The position numbers and the translations under genes were made by a program. DNA of 64,000 nt, taken from contig RCAB01000033.1 of NCBI GenBank assembly GCA_003640385.1, forward strand, positions 212,706 to 276,705. Reading direction: 5' to 3'. The notes below the pieces were generated by a model. That model searched no databases. It saw nothing but the letters and a program-made list of their open reading frames with translations, and was not told the DNA's origin. Source of the stretch: Setaria digitata. Its lineage: Eukaryota; Nematoda; Chromadorea; Rhabditida; Setariidae. Below, piece after piece: positions 1-11,799 of the stretch (within the stretch, counting starts at the first letter, position 1; every line of letters starts with the position of its first letter).

Positions 1-2790
1 GATGTCCATATCATGTAATCCTTAATTTTTTTCTTTCTTTTCTTTTTTTTCAGATTAAGACACTTTTTTTGGAGAATCAGAATAATAGCAGAAATTGTGC
101 TCTCAAAAATCTCACATAGCTCAAAGCCATACGATTTTACAAGGATTTCTTCACAAAACTGAAAAAATTTTTGAACGAGCTACCTACATTGAAAACATCG
201 AGATAGAAAGCGTTGACTTTACTGGCAACTGCTCGACATGATTCACGATCATACAATGAACAACTCCAAATTTGTGAATCATCCAGTGATGTTCGTGTAC
301 GAACGTAGTACAACATCCGACCTGCCTTAAAAATTGTTAAAATTCTATTAAAAAAAAAAAAAAGGAGAAATAAAAAATTGATGGATTGTTACTCGTTCCT
401 AGTTGCAAACATCTAAATGTGCGTAATTGTACATTAATTTCGAATTGTAAATTTGGAAATTGTATCGGTTCATTTAAATGATGTATAAGGAAAAAGAAGC
501 ATGGTTAAGAGTGATACAGTTACCCCTCTCATTATATCCACACTTCTTGCTTCAATTTATGGCCTTCAAAAATAAGTTGAAAGGAAACGACTTCACGAGC
601 CTACTTTTATTCATTAGTTATGTAAAAAAGAAAAGTGAAATCATAAGTTGTTGTTACATAAATATGTGAAAAAGCCTTTCGTAAAAAATAGCAATTACAG
701 ATTTTGGAAAGCAAATCCACCTGTTCAAGGGTAAGAGCCGAGGTAGCAATCACATCAGTAGTGTCATCCTTGAAACAGTGAGGATCATGGTGTCGGCCAT
801 CCATCCATGCTCGCTCAATTCGTTTATGCACACGATTCAACCAATACATATAGCTTTAAATAAATTGCAAACATACAAATGAGAAGTCTAAAGAAAAATT
901 ACAATCCATTTGAATTTAAAAAGGACATAAAGTAATTCAGCAGAGATTCATGTGAACAGCAAGTAAAAAATATGCATTATTTCGTGAACTGAGCTCCTTC
1001 TCAATAGGATACAAAAAGATGAATGAAAGAAAGCATTACCCATCAATAGGATCAAGAACAAGAGAATGGAGTGCATCAACACGAGGATTCTGATTTTCAA
1101 AACTCGAATGTAGTGCAACTGCACAACTAGTCCGGCTATCCAAAGGACATACCTCAATACGCCCTGCATTATGTACGCTGGCTGTTTCAACACCAACGTA
1201 CCTTAAAACGTTTTCATCAAATAAAAAAGAAAAGGAAAAAAAGAAGTTTCGTTCTTAGGATGAAGTCATAAGTAAAGCTTAGTTAAACTTACATTCTTAC
1301 GACCGGACTCCTCTGATGAATTGCCTTCCCACTACAGTTAGTAAACAAATATCTCAGTGACTCTAACCAATCTCATTTAAAGATTAGTCTTTATTAAACA
1401 TAGGTGTTGATGTCTTTTTCAACCTCCAAAAAGTTTCTTAAAAACTGAATAAGGTATTACAAAAAGCTCTGAAAGCATTAAATAAAATTTATGCCACTGG
1501 AAGTTAATCTGCTTTAGAAATACTAAACCACATGATGGAGTTTTGAAATGAAACAGGAACTCGAATTTAAAAGATGCGTTTGAACTTCAAGCTTCAGCTA
1601 GCTGAGTATTCCTCGAAATCTCATACATTAAGTTTTATTTCACAAAATATAACGATATCAACCCCACATAACTAGACTATTTTTAAAGATATACTGAATA
1701 CGAAGAAAGTTTAGTTGCATACAGTTTCCCAGTTACCCAGTCGATAGCCAGAGAAGTGACCGTTTCTTCGACAATACCACTACTGCGATGTATATAGGCA
1801 GGAACTGTGCTATTAACACCTAAAGCAATCAGACGAATGTTACCACTAGATGATCGCAACCAACTTTCCATATACGCCAGAATGTTCTGCAATGAAAACT
1901 ATACTTCACAGCTTTATGACGTTTCGAAACACTTAAAGCTGGAAAATAAATACTTTAGAAATCTGAGTTCCCAATACAAATTTGATGAGGCAAAAAAGTT
2001 GCGTTCAAATAATCACTAGAGTATTCAACGGTATATTTTTTTTCTTTTTAGCATAAATAGATGTAAATGCCGAGCTCCATGACGTACATTATATTAAATG
2101 TATGAAAGGTGATTTGAGATCTCAAACTTTCATAACAAACACCCAGAGCAGCTGATGCAACTAAACCAAACACATCGACACAAACTGTGGGGATTGCAAA
2201 AATGTGCCCTCCTTATAGATGGTTTTTAAATGATTTTGATTTTTAACAGTAATTCCGAACTCGACAAATATCCAACGCGATGAGAACTGGAAATGACTCA
2301 TCAATATCAGAAACGATTTCCGTCGCTGATGTGATCGTAGTTTTATCGACATCCAATGTAAGCTGTGTGATAGTCTTTCGCTGTCGAGCTAATACCGGGA
2401 CTTTTATTAATACTGCTAGAAAAAAAAAAAACATAAAAACGTCCTCAGAAATTAATCTGATACATTAACATTTCTCATAACTTTAACGAATATGCATTTT
2501 GCTCTCAAACAGCAAAACCACATCCTGTTAATATATCTTGTGAAAATTTCTGGAACACATTTGGCACAAGACTGACAGGCGGACCGCTGATCTTTTGAAG
2601 TAGGAAAGAGATGGACAGGAAAGGACGAATCTAAAAGAAGTTTCAAATACGACAAAAACACAGATTGATTATATTTTCATTTATATATTCATGATGGCTT
2701 CAAAGAAATTCATTTTGTGATAACTGATAAGAAATAACCTCGTTCGACAACAGCATACAAAAGAGCGATGGCGAGCAGACGCACTTTCAT
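1..2790 (-). CDS. Secreted/receptor protein with divergent YWTD-type (LDLR class B) propeller, 5' part
   Basis: The gene is partial: it continues past the left edge. Nine exons fit with consistent phase: 2739-2790, 2248-2415, 2141-2184, 1695-1886, 1293-1312 (20 nt), 1040-1201, 699-853, 188-321 and one starting at 158. The start at 2790 gives a signal peptide (MKVRLLAIALLYAVV). Propeller-like segments recur: ITQLTLDV, SLAIDWVTGKLYATK, AGRIEVCPLD, DPIDGYMYWLNRVHKRIERA, and LYYVRTRTSLDD. These resemble LDLR class B repeats (A-DW-TGKLYWT and YW-D--KIERA-MDG), but the YWTD tetrapeptide itself is mostly lost (YMYW, LYAT, LYYV). Animal YWTD propellers bind ligands outside the cell, in LDLR, LRP and nidogen families; the ligand here is unknown. 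The second exon has a NAGNAG acceptor (2412-2418). An EGF or LDL-A module or membrane anchor would lie outside the window. The family call is moderate; individual small exons are less certain. Confidence 0.6.
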
Positions 2791-4710
2791 GTCATTTCAT
2801 CGGCTCCGAAATTCACTCGCCTGAATAATTAGAACTAGAAAATGAAAGCTGTGATACACTAGGCTGCTATTAGTTAGATGAATCCGTTTGCCTGCCTTAA
2901 CTAAATTACAACTTAGATGCATTTGAAAGTTACAGAGAGCATGTTGATCAAGAGGTAGATTTCTGCCCATACTCGAAGTCAGCCTTCAGGTTTGTATACG
3001 GAGAGGTCCAAACAGTCAGACGTCCTGGAGTCAACCACAATTCTGCCCTATTCCTGCTCTTTACATCGCAGGAAAACCTGCCACCCCATCAACTTGTACG
3101 AGTCCGAACTGTCCCTTATATTCAGCAACCCGTGCCCTTTCTAATCACAAAATCCTGCTAACCATCTTTTGCTTTACGGTGGCGCAAGTTAAGGTGGCAG
3201 ACTACGAGCGATTAAAATTGGTCCGGCCCAGTAAACAGGTACATTATAGTGGAGTACTTTTGTTATAACGTACGCATCTTTTATTATCTATGAATTAATT
3301 TGATGCAAAGAAAGTTAAAATGAGTAGTCTGGTAATGTCCATTACGCAAAATGCATTGAGACCTCACACGTCTCAATTCTCTTTACTAAAAAGAAGTGGA
3401 CACTTTCCCTAGAAATTTAAGCAGGAGATAACAAGTTGCCTTCAAACTCATTTATACCTTTTACTGTGTTCTCCTCAAACTGCAGTTTTCATGCATGAGA
3501 CGGCATCCATGTCCTTTATTTATGAACTGAGATTGAATACGGCTCAATACTTGGGAAGTAATGCCCGTATACCAAGAACAAAAAACAGTAGCAATGAAAA
3601 TACATTTTTCTGGTATAAATGGCATGGGACAAAACATTGACAAAAGAGATATATTTCTTTCAAAATTGCAGAAACAAATTTCCTGCCAGAATACTAACAT
3701 TATTTCTGAAACACTAATTTAACTGGCTTTAAATTTCTAGAAATTTTATTCAACCTTAATACTGTTTGAGGCTAAACACATTCCTTGCATTCTCTCAAAG
3801 CACAGTTTGCAACTTCACTAATTTTCTGGCACGAATATATAATCCGTTAAAAGCAAGAAATCCAGCTGTGTTGCCAATTAGTTTTCCTCATGACAATGAT
3901 TTGTTCGCAATATCTCAAACATTCAAAAAGAAATTCTAAAAATTAATAATGTTAGTTTAATATTTTACCAAAGTGAACCACCACCAGCTTTTTGAGCTTG
4001 TTTGGCTAGATTGCAGGATATCTCATTTTCTATAACTGCTATTTAAACAACTTACCGTTTCAGATTTTCTTTCTTTAGCAAACTTTCATGATGTTAATTT
4101 CTGAATCTGCAAATATTTTACATTTTGAACTGAGAAATTATATTTTGAAACGAAAAAATTTTTTTTTCATAAGTGCAATAAAGTGAAAGTTTCATTAGGG
4201 CGTAGAAACAATTCATTTTATAAGACCATAAACTTTCTGCAAGATTAATTCAAATAGGAGAGAGTTCACAGTGAATGTCAAAAGAGAACGAATACTAGTA
4301 TGCACAGTCAAATAATTCGCATATGTGCAAATTTAAAACTGTTGGACAAAGAAAGTGAATTTCGAATAGTTAACAGTCTCTTTTTTTAATGAGATTCTTG
4401 TATGAATAGTGCAAAACTGAACACGTCATAACTTTTCCCGTTATCCAAACTACGTTCAGTGATCTATCCGTTATTACCCTGTTATGCTGTTGGATCTATA
4501 CGAGATCATTGATATTTGTCCTCCTTCTCCTACTTGATATTTGTTTAAAATGAAATAGCAGGATAAAAAAGAAGGTTCCTACAATGGTATTTGAAGAAAT
4601 CAAATTGCCGAGAACTTTCTATTCAAAAATGCAGATGAATCTGTGGTAACTGCAATGCGGATGCAGAAGGAAGTGGCTATCAGCAAAGATAAACAACTTA
4701 CGCCTTTGGC
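2791..4710. other. Intergenic: upstream region of the YWTD gene, 3' flank of the TPR gene
   Basis: No convincing exon was found on either strand. The part from about 2940 to 3240 is richer in G+C than its surroundings and lies directly upstream of the YWTD gene, so it may be promoter sequence. The rest is AT-rich with short chance ORFs. Confidence 0.4.
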
Positions 4711-7700
4711 CTATATCTGTCGAACATCTTTCCCACATACTCCACCAACACTGTCAGATTGTTTTGAATCCAAGTGTTTTGTGTCTAGTTTTCTCTCCAT
4801 TTCTTTTTCCACTTTAACAACTAAATATAAGTCGTTCATTTCTTGTAGAACAGCCTCAGAAAACATTTGTAATAAGAGAAATATCCGTACAGTTGCTTAT
4901 TCTCCTAACTTTCTTTTCAGCTTCCACAAGAGCTTCCAGCACGATTGCATTTCTTACCAGTTGCTCCAGTCCCCCTTTCAAGATGTGATTTGGCCAATAT
5001 TTAATTGCTAAATTTGCATATAGGCTTGCTTCTTCTTTGAAGTCCCTAAACTGAACAACGTTGACACTTATTCACATGCTGGAACCAAAATTACAGAAGC
5101 CTTAAAAAATAGCAAAGTAAAAGCACGCAACCCAAATAATAATTATTAATTAATATCTAAGCCTAGAAAATATTTAGAACCTTCTTGGATTACTAATAAA
5201 GATACATTGCTGCAAAAAAAAAAAAAAAAAAAAAAAAAAAACTGTTGTCAATTATTGCAAAAGAGCTGGAAAAATATTTGAATGTTGAGGTAAAACTAAA
5301 CGACGTACAGAAAATGAGCAAATTCGAATGAGGAGATGTCGCTCATACATTGTTTGATGAGCTACTGGATGTTCTGGATAAAAAATTAGGAAATTTACTA
5401 CTGACTCTGAACCTTGCAGTAATATCGATCAGCTAGCTATAATCATTTTAAGAACTAGTGGAAAAGAATTACTTTAAAGGAAAGAAGACTTTGAAGAGTC
5501 ACTGGATGTATTAACTAAAGCAAGTAAAGGAAAACACTAGTTCAGGTTCAAAAGGAGGAATGAATCACGCAGTAATAAAAAATAATCGAATGATAAGCTA
5601 AAGAAAAGAAATTGACAGTATTTAGAAATTGCTTATGAAAAATTAAACAAAAAACTGGGATAAAGTCACGCAAAATACATGTAATGTCAACGTTGATCAG
5701 GCCCCGACAAAACGTTTGATAAAATTATGAGCGGCTGTAACCAAAAGCATAATGGGACCATTCTGCCAAATGTAGATTACATTTGGACATACTGGGAGAT
5801 TTCAAAGTTAGGGGACGAAAAACTTACAGAACAGCAGAAAGCCTAAGCATTGGAAAAAGCAGCATACCAAAAAAAAGCTGGGAAGGTCTATATGGACAAT
5901 CAGTACAGATGAACCACTAGTAAACAAATGTAGAGGAGAACCTGTACCAGGGATCGCATCACTGATCCTTGAATTGGGTTAGGACAGAAGTAGCAAGAAA
6001 TAAAAGTTGGTAACCATTTAATTAATAATTGCTGCTATTAATTATTCATCAGTAGTGTATCTCGAGACACATGGAGAAAATAAAAATACTAACAAATGAT
6101 AGTGAAATTCAGCAATGTTTAAATATAAACGGAAATTTTCGGGGTCATGGTCCAGCCGTTTTTCAATTTGGTTTATGCAATTTAGAACACACTCTGTATC
6201 GATATTTTCTGTCAACGGACATTCATTCTCACTGAAAACTTATATATAATATGTTTTATACCTTAAACGATCTCAGTTTGAAATAAGGAAGAATGATGTC
6301 AGGAAAAAACGAATGAGCTTACACAAGAAAAGAGGCAATAAAGCCAGGGAACAGTAAATCTTTCTCCAGTTCCATACCATATGCTATAGCTTCATCAGTG
6401 AAACCGTTGATAAAGTAAGCCTAGAAAAGCTCAATTTTTAATGCTAAGAACCGGTATAATGGATTACGAACACACAGTAGCTTAACTTTTCATCTTATCT
6501 CATGTTGAGGCAAGTAGTACTTCATCACACCAAAAGGAAAAGAGCGGACGCTACATTATTTCTACGAAGCCCCTGAGTGAAAAATTGCCAGCATATTGTC
6601 GAATGACGCTACCTTCGAATCAACTTTATCACTTAATGTTATAAGTGACACTTACAGAAAAAAGACACCACAACGAAAATAACTGGTGCTCAGGTCTGAA
6701 CTGATCCTGAATTACTTCAATGTATTCTTCAAGTACATTAAGTGCATAACTGGAATGATTGTTTGTATCGTCAATTAGTGCTATTTCCACAACCGTATAT
6801 TCTCTTAGCATGCTGAATATAGAGGTACTTAAAATCCATTTCAATAAAGCATTTCTTTTGTTTCAGTCCCCAAACAACATTCCTATACCGCAGTTTTTTT
6901 CTTTTCAGTCGTATTTTTACCATATTTTGTCTGCTGTATATTGGCTTACAGTCCAATTGTAATATAGGAAATGAAAATGAGAAAAGTGTCCTAATTTGAC
7001 CAACTAAATCCGCATGGAATATATAATTGTAAACCTATCCGTCGAACTCTTTTTAGGACAGAATTAAGAAGCCAATTTACGGACTGCATCACATATTAAC
7101 ATAAATATAGCAGGCAATATCAATATAAATATCACATAGATGTGAAAAAAAAAAAAAAAAATGCCGCGATTTCGGTAAAATATTCTCAGCTGGAGAGCCT
7201 AACATCTTGAAAATATAGCTCTTCCATAAAAGATGTCCCACATAGCGAAAGATTCAACTTTACGACACACTAACCCAGCATACAAAGACTGTTTGTCCGC
7301 TTTAATAGCTCGATCACACAAATTTTCAATATTCTCCAGCTTAGCCATATTCAACAAATTTCTCTCGATCCGACTTTCCACTGTACCTTCCAAAAGTTGC
7401 AAGCGCAGAATTACTGTCAGTGCCGTCTGTATATAAAACTGTGCTTGTTCCTTGGAGGAGAACATTGATAAGTTTATATCCCTTTAAAAGAACATGATAT
7501 TGTGATGGTCCCATCTTTCATATCAATTTTAAAAAAATGTGGTTGACAAAATAGAAGGCGAGGACGCTGTTCTTGGTTTCGTATAACAGTTAACAGATTT
7601 GAAGGCACCGCAAGTACTGGAAAATGGCAGATCTTAAAGATATCCGCATCTTTTTCGAAGGAGTATTCCACATGGAATCCTCTTTAAAAAAATAGTTGAT

Positions 7701-10700
7701 AATCTAAGTCCTGTGATGAAATCCTATCAAGAAAGCCGTCTTCAAATGTTATTCAATTTGGAAAATACAGCACGGGATGCTTTCCAAATAGCTGAGAAAT
7801 TTTCGTACATAACAAATTGATACCCACACTCACTTTAAAGGTGATATTAACAAAGCACGTGCTATGCTCATGTACCGCATTAAGATTTGCTTTCTTCTAC
7901 GGATCGGCACTCTGAACTGATCAACTTCCCAAAACGCTATGAAAGTATCCAAATAATTGTAAACCTTAAATTAATGCTGAATTTTTACTTAAAGATTCAT
8001 CCTAAAATGCAGATCAGAAGCATATCAAGAAAACTACCAACAAATTGACCACCATACTCTGAACCCAGAGCAATAAGAGGTGGCTGTAAAGGTTACCCAA
8101 CTTTATACCAGTTATTTTTTAAGGCAATGTATTTGGAAAGCCTTCACCTCATTGCTATCTATTTGCGAATAAATTAATGCCAGTAGCAGGAGTGATTCAG
8201 CTCTATGCAATCCTTGGCCACTTATGTATACACCAAGCAGTGTGTCAACAACTAAACTGTGATAACCTCGGACAGTTTGCTTCAAAGCGTCCTTATAAGC
8301 ACTGTAAGTGTATAAGTAAAATCAGAGGGCGCAGTAATCTTAATAACCTTATTTTAACCTATCGAATTTTGTAAAAATGTTAGAGTCCTGCCAGTACCAG
8401 CACTATTTCAGCGTTACAAGCTGACAGTGCAACAACGGCTTGAAAATATAAATCTTATATAAAAGCCGGCATTCCATAAGGCTAAAGCTAGCTCTCTGCG
8501 CAGGAACTAGAGAATATTTTGGTGATCTGAGAGTTCCGGTTAAAATTCAGAGTAGAAACTTTTGCGGCTGGAGCCACTGTATTTATGAAGCAGGTTTGGG
8601 TTATACAAATGAAAATGGAGACTGCAACCTTTCAGAAAGTGTCGATTTATTCTGCGGATCTTTGTCTTCTGCACGAACAGATAATAAGTCTTCCAGTAGT
8701 ACATCATCACACGGACATAAAGCCCATAAATTTATCCAGTCCGACGTTAAGAATGGTTTTTTGATGTTTAGCTAAATTATGAAGCTTTTAAATTACGAGA
8801 CAGTTGCATAGGGATACAATCATGCGTATTTACGAGACTTTGAAGGGGCTGAGGGACACGAGAATTGGTAACAGCATGCCAGTAAATTTGATGGTGAAAA
8901 GCAATACGTCTACTTCTTCATTAGTACACCTAAACTAAATCAGCCAGAAATCAGAATTAACCTCATAATATATTTTTTTCAGTGCTTTGCTTCTCCAATT
9001 TTCGTTCCTTTTTTTAAAAAACTTTTAAGGGACAGCTCACATTTTTGGTATAGCTAATTTTTATTCAAAGTTCTTGCGAGTTTCTTACAACCCAATCAGT
9101 GAGAGGGATTGACATCTCGAGTTTACATACCAGTATGAGCAGCAGTATCAGTCTGCAACGCTTATCCGGGTCTTCCTGTCATTCTTAATCATGTGCCAAA
9201 CTGTTACTTGATATCTGTTCTATATTAGAAAATAAGATCTACTTTTTCTTTTTCCAACGACCATGCCATGTTCGCCGTCTGATAAAAACAATAGATAGTG
9301 TCATCCACTTCCTCTTTTGTCACTGTTAAACGGTACTCCCTCATCAGTGCCGTGAATAATACAAAATCTAAAATTTTGAGATTGTTCTTTTCTACTAACC
9401 ACTCGATTCTATAAGCAACATCGCGTAATACTAAAGCACTGGTGGCTATATTCAAAAAGCTTCAATCGAGTCTAAAACACTGCTTTATGTCAACTAGAAA
9501 CAGCTAAAAAAAACCTTCATAAGCTGATTTGTAAGCGTGACATTCATCACGTAGAAGAATTGCTCGTCTTTTGTACCAGAAAGCATGACTTAAATCTTTT
9601 TCAATCAACTTATTGTAGCACTCAAAGCATTTTCTAAAATGACTCTGAAAGAATATGTAGAAATGATTACTCGTCAGTTTATCATATGCAAATGTCACTT
9701 GATTTAATTTGGAATAGAACAAAATCAAAATTTGTCCCACAAAAGCATAATGTAACTTATTCTCCTTCTAGAAGTTCGCAAAAAGAAACCAGATTTCTTT
9801 CTGTCCTATAGAGCACCCAAAAACAGATGCAGCATTTATCCTGATACACACGCAACATTTTCCCATCCCTTCCAAAACCATCTGTGATACTTCCGTGTTC
9901 GCCTAGTATCTTCATAGCACGTAAAAAATCATCGTAAGCTCCACGAAAATCTTTAGCCAGAAATTTTTGGTCACCTTTGTCGTGATATTTAGCCGCTAAT
10001 CTTCTATGCTCCGTCAACTTTGCATCTAAAATATTTGCTTGGTTTCTTTCTTTTTTTATTAGAAATCGAGATGAAGCCTCCAACAGGAACAATGTAGCAT
10101 TCGTCCATTTCCCATATCTTTTAGATATGAAAACATTGCTAGTATTCAAAAGATCCTGCTCACACTGCGAATACAAGTAATTAGTGCGAACGAACAGAAA
10201 AACTGTTTTAATAGAACCACAGAAATCTTCAATTTTTTATTCTTTGACTTGGTGGTACAAATTTTTTATTTTTGTCTCAATTTTTTTTCCGTTCCTGATA
10301 TTCAGCTGAAACATGACTTCGTCCTATTTGCTCTCTTACCCATGCCGCTTCTCCATACCCGGCAAAAAAAAGGAGTAATAATTACGTGATCTAGGATTTT
10401 AAGCAGCCTCTTCTTATGATATTATTTTTTTAATATTGTTGCCTTATGAAAACCCACTAAGAAAAATAAGATAAGTGATCTTTCTCGAAATATCTTCAAA
10501 CACATAGGAAATAGGACTAAATATGGTCGAGGCTGCAGTGGTTCAATTTCATATAAAACAAATTGCAAAAACCACCTCACAATTCCAATCCACTCACTAC
10601 CTATGGAAGCATTAGTAAAACCGTAGGTAAAACATCATACATTCAGGACATTCGTCGCGAATTCCTCCTGGTGTTCTGCTGATATTTTCGGCTTTGGAAT

Positions 10701-10872
10701 TACTCCATAGCAGGATTGGGTTGCTGACAGGTTCCATATCAGATCGTACCCTTACACTAGTATTACGAGTAACCTCCTTTGCTTGGTAACCTTTTTCCTT
10801 TGGTAGTTTTTGCTTGGCACTACATCCTCTATTATTAACTTTTTTGCGATGCTTATTTTTCTTCTTTACCAT
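4711..10872 (-). CDS. Large helical-repeat (TPR-like) protein of unknown function
   Basis: A many-exon gene reading right to left. The proposed start at 10872 opens a basic N-terminus (MVKKKNKHRKK). TPR-like helices follow at 10150-9800 (LAAKYHDKGDQKFLAKDF), 9651-9520 and 9440-9240. Further exons include about 8775-8620, 8318-8120, 8042-8083, 7834-7964, about 7487-7682, 7275-7483, 6656-6827, 6323-6420, 4958-5045 and the last, 4711-4854, ending DVRQI-stop. Phases agree across most junctions from 8083 to 4711, for example GG|T, GT|G and AA|A. The first junction, near 10650 to 10172, is not resolved. One frame break near 7484 may be an assembly or sequence error. The protein is estimated at over 700 residues. 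TPR-like repeats usually serve as protein-binding scaffolds; no partner or pathway can be named. I do not recognise the family, and a subunit of a larger complex is only a guess. Confidence 0.6.
5215..5242. repeat. Poly-A tract (28 nt) in TPR-gene intron
   Basis: An uninterrupted run of A directly precedes the decayed ORF of the next entry. It may be a slippage tract or a mark of an insertion point. Confidence 0.6.
5242..5985 (+). pseudogene. Decayed single-exon ORF, bacterial-looking; possible Wolbachia-derived (nuwt) or other transferred fragment
   Basis: The segment lies antisense inside a 1.28 kb intron of the TPR gene (between exons 4958-5045 and 6323-6420). Conceptual reading of the plus strand gives long protein-like stretches broken by stops and frame changes. 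Examples are IIAKELEKYLNVEVKLNDVQ and HTLFDELLDVLDKK (5250-5390, one stop), DQLAIIILRTSGKELL (5428-5475), DKTFDKIMSGCNQKHNGTI and ISKLGDEKLTEQQKA (5706-5843), AAYQKKAGKVYMDNQYR, and after a frameshift EPLVNKCRGEPVPGIASLIL (5911-5970). No splice sites are needed to keep the stretches long, unlike every neighbour gene. Filarial genomes are known to carry decayed Wolbachia inserts. The source is an inference; I do not recognise the protein. Confidence 0.4.
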
Positions 10873-11099
10873 TCTCTCAAATCTGTAATAATGGTCATGC
10901 TCATAGAATAAACAATAACAGAGATAAAGCTCACTAATAAGCACTTCGGACGATGGCACTAATACATAAATACCAATATAAACACCCACTGATGATTATA
11001 AATTCACTCTTACCAAATCTAATCGACTTAATTTGTCTTGGTGAAGCCTATTATTTGTGAAATCACATAGCCTTAGTCCAAGTTACTTCAAAAACCGAG

Positions 11100-11360
11100 G
11101 CATTCAGGAGTTTCATCTATTTTCACTAAGCGGGAAAAAGTAACACCCCTTTCAGATGAACTAGCAAAAAAAAATGTGTTAGCTCTCGACTGTGAAATGA
11201 TTAAGATCCTAAACATATACATCTGATTCTGGGACACTCCGGAATGTTCAGTCAGCCTTATCAACTGGTGGAAATGATGTACAAAGTGATCTGGATCTAC
11301 TTGAAGACTGCGTGAGTCAGAATGTACCAGAGCAACCTTATGCCGCACAGATATCATAGA
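11100..11360 (+). pseudogene. Relic of a REX-type 3'-5' exonuclease N-terminal catalytic motif
   Basis: The plus strand reads VTPLSDELAKKNVLALDCEM at 11138-11197, followed by stops. LALDCEM matches the Exo I motif of the DEDDh exonucleases of the REXO/REX4 group, in which D and E bind catalytic metal. About 17 residues on, SVSLINWW resembles the following strand of that fold (VSIVN in REXO4). Stops interrupt at once (TGA near 11215), and no later Exo II or Exo III motif was found. It sits between two minus-strand genes. A chance match cannot be excluded. Confidence 0.3.
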
Positions 11361-11799
11361 TCATTCAAATTTTGTGACGAATAATGCTACTCAACCATAA
11401 ACTAAATAATGGGTATTTTATTGAAATAATTTCATTTCTTACAGCGAAAAATATGTGAGATCGCGAAGAAAAACACAAATTTGTCAAATATATATTGAAA
11501 GAAGATCCAAATGCGAAATACTAGTATTGTGGATGATGAGTGGAGTGATCATACTGTGATGTAGTAGAAACCGTCTACATGTCGCGAAAACGATAAAGCA
11601 ATGAAAACTCCAATGAGCTGAAGTAATTCCTCACTGTAAATCATAAGGGAGCGAATGTTTTACCTTTGTTTTATTACTACTAGTTTTTCATTACCTTAAT
11701 TGGATGCACTTCATCAGTAGGTAGAAATAGAAATGAACGGAAACTTAGAGATAATGGTAGGAGAAAATTGCAAAGCAAATAATAAAAATTTGCCAAAGT

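Noticed and set aside
2452..2661. A 69-codon minus ORF after an acceptor, upstream of exon 2 of the YWTD gene
   Set aside because: Exon 1 joins in phase directly to 2415 and gives propeller-like sequence; this ORF does not resemble the family and runs to a stop.
4643..5011. 122-codon plus-strand ORF
   Set aside because: It is the antisense shadow of two TPR-gene exons (4958-5045 and 4711-4854) that are in phase with the rest of that gene.
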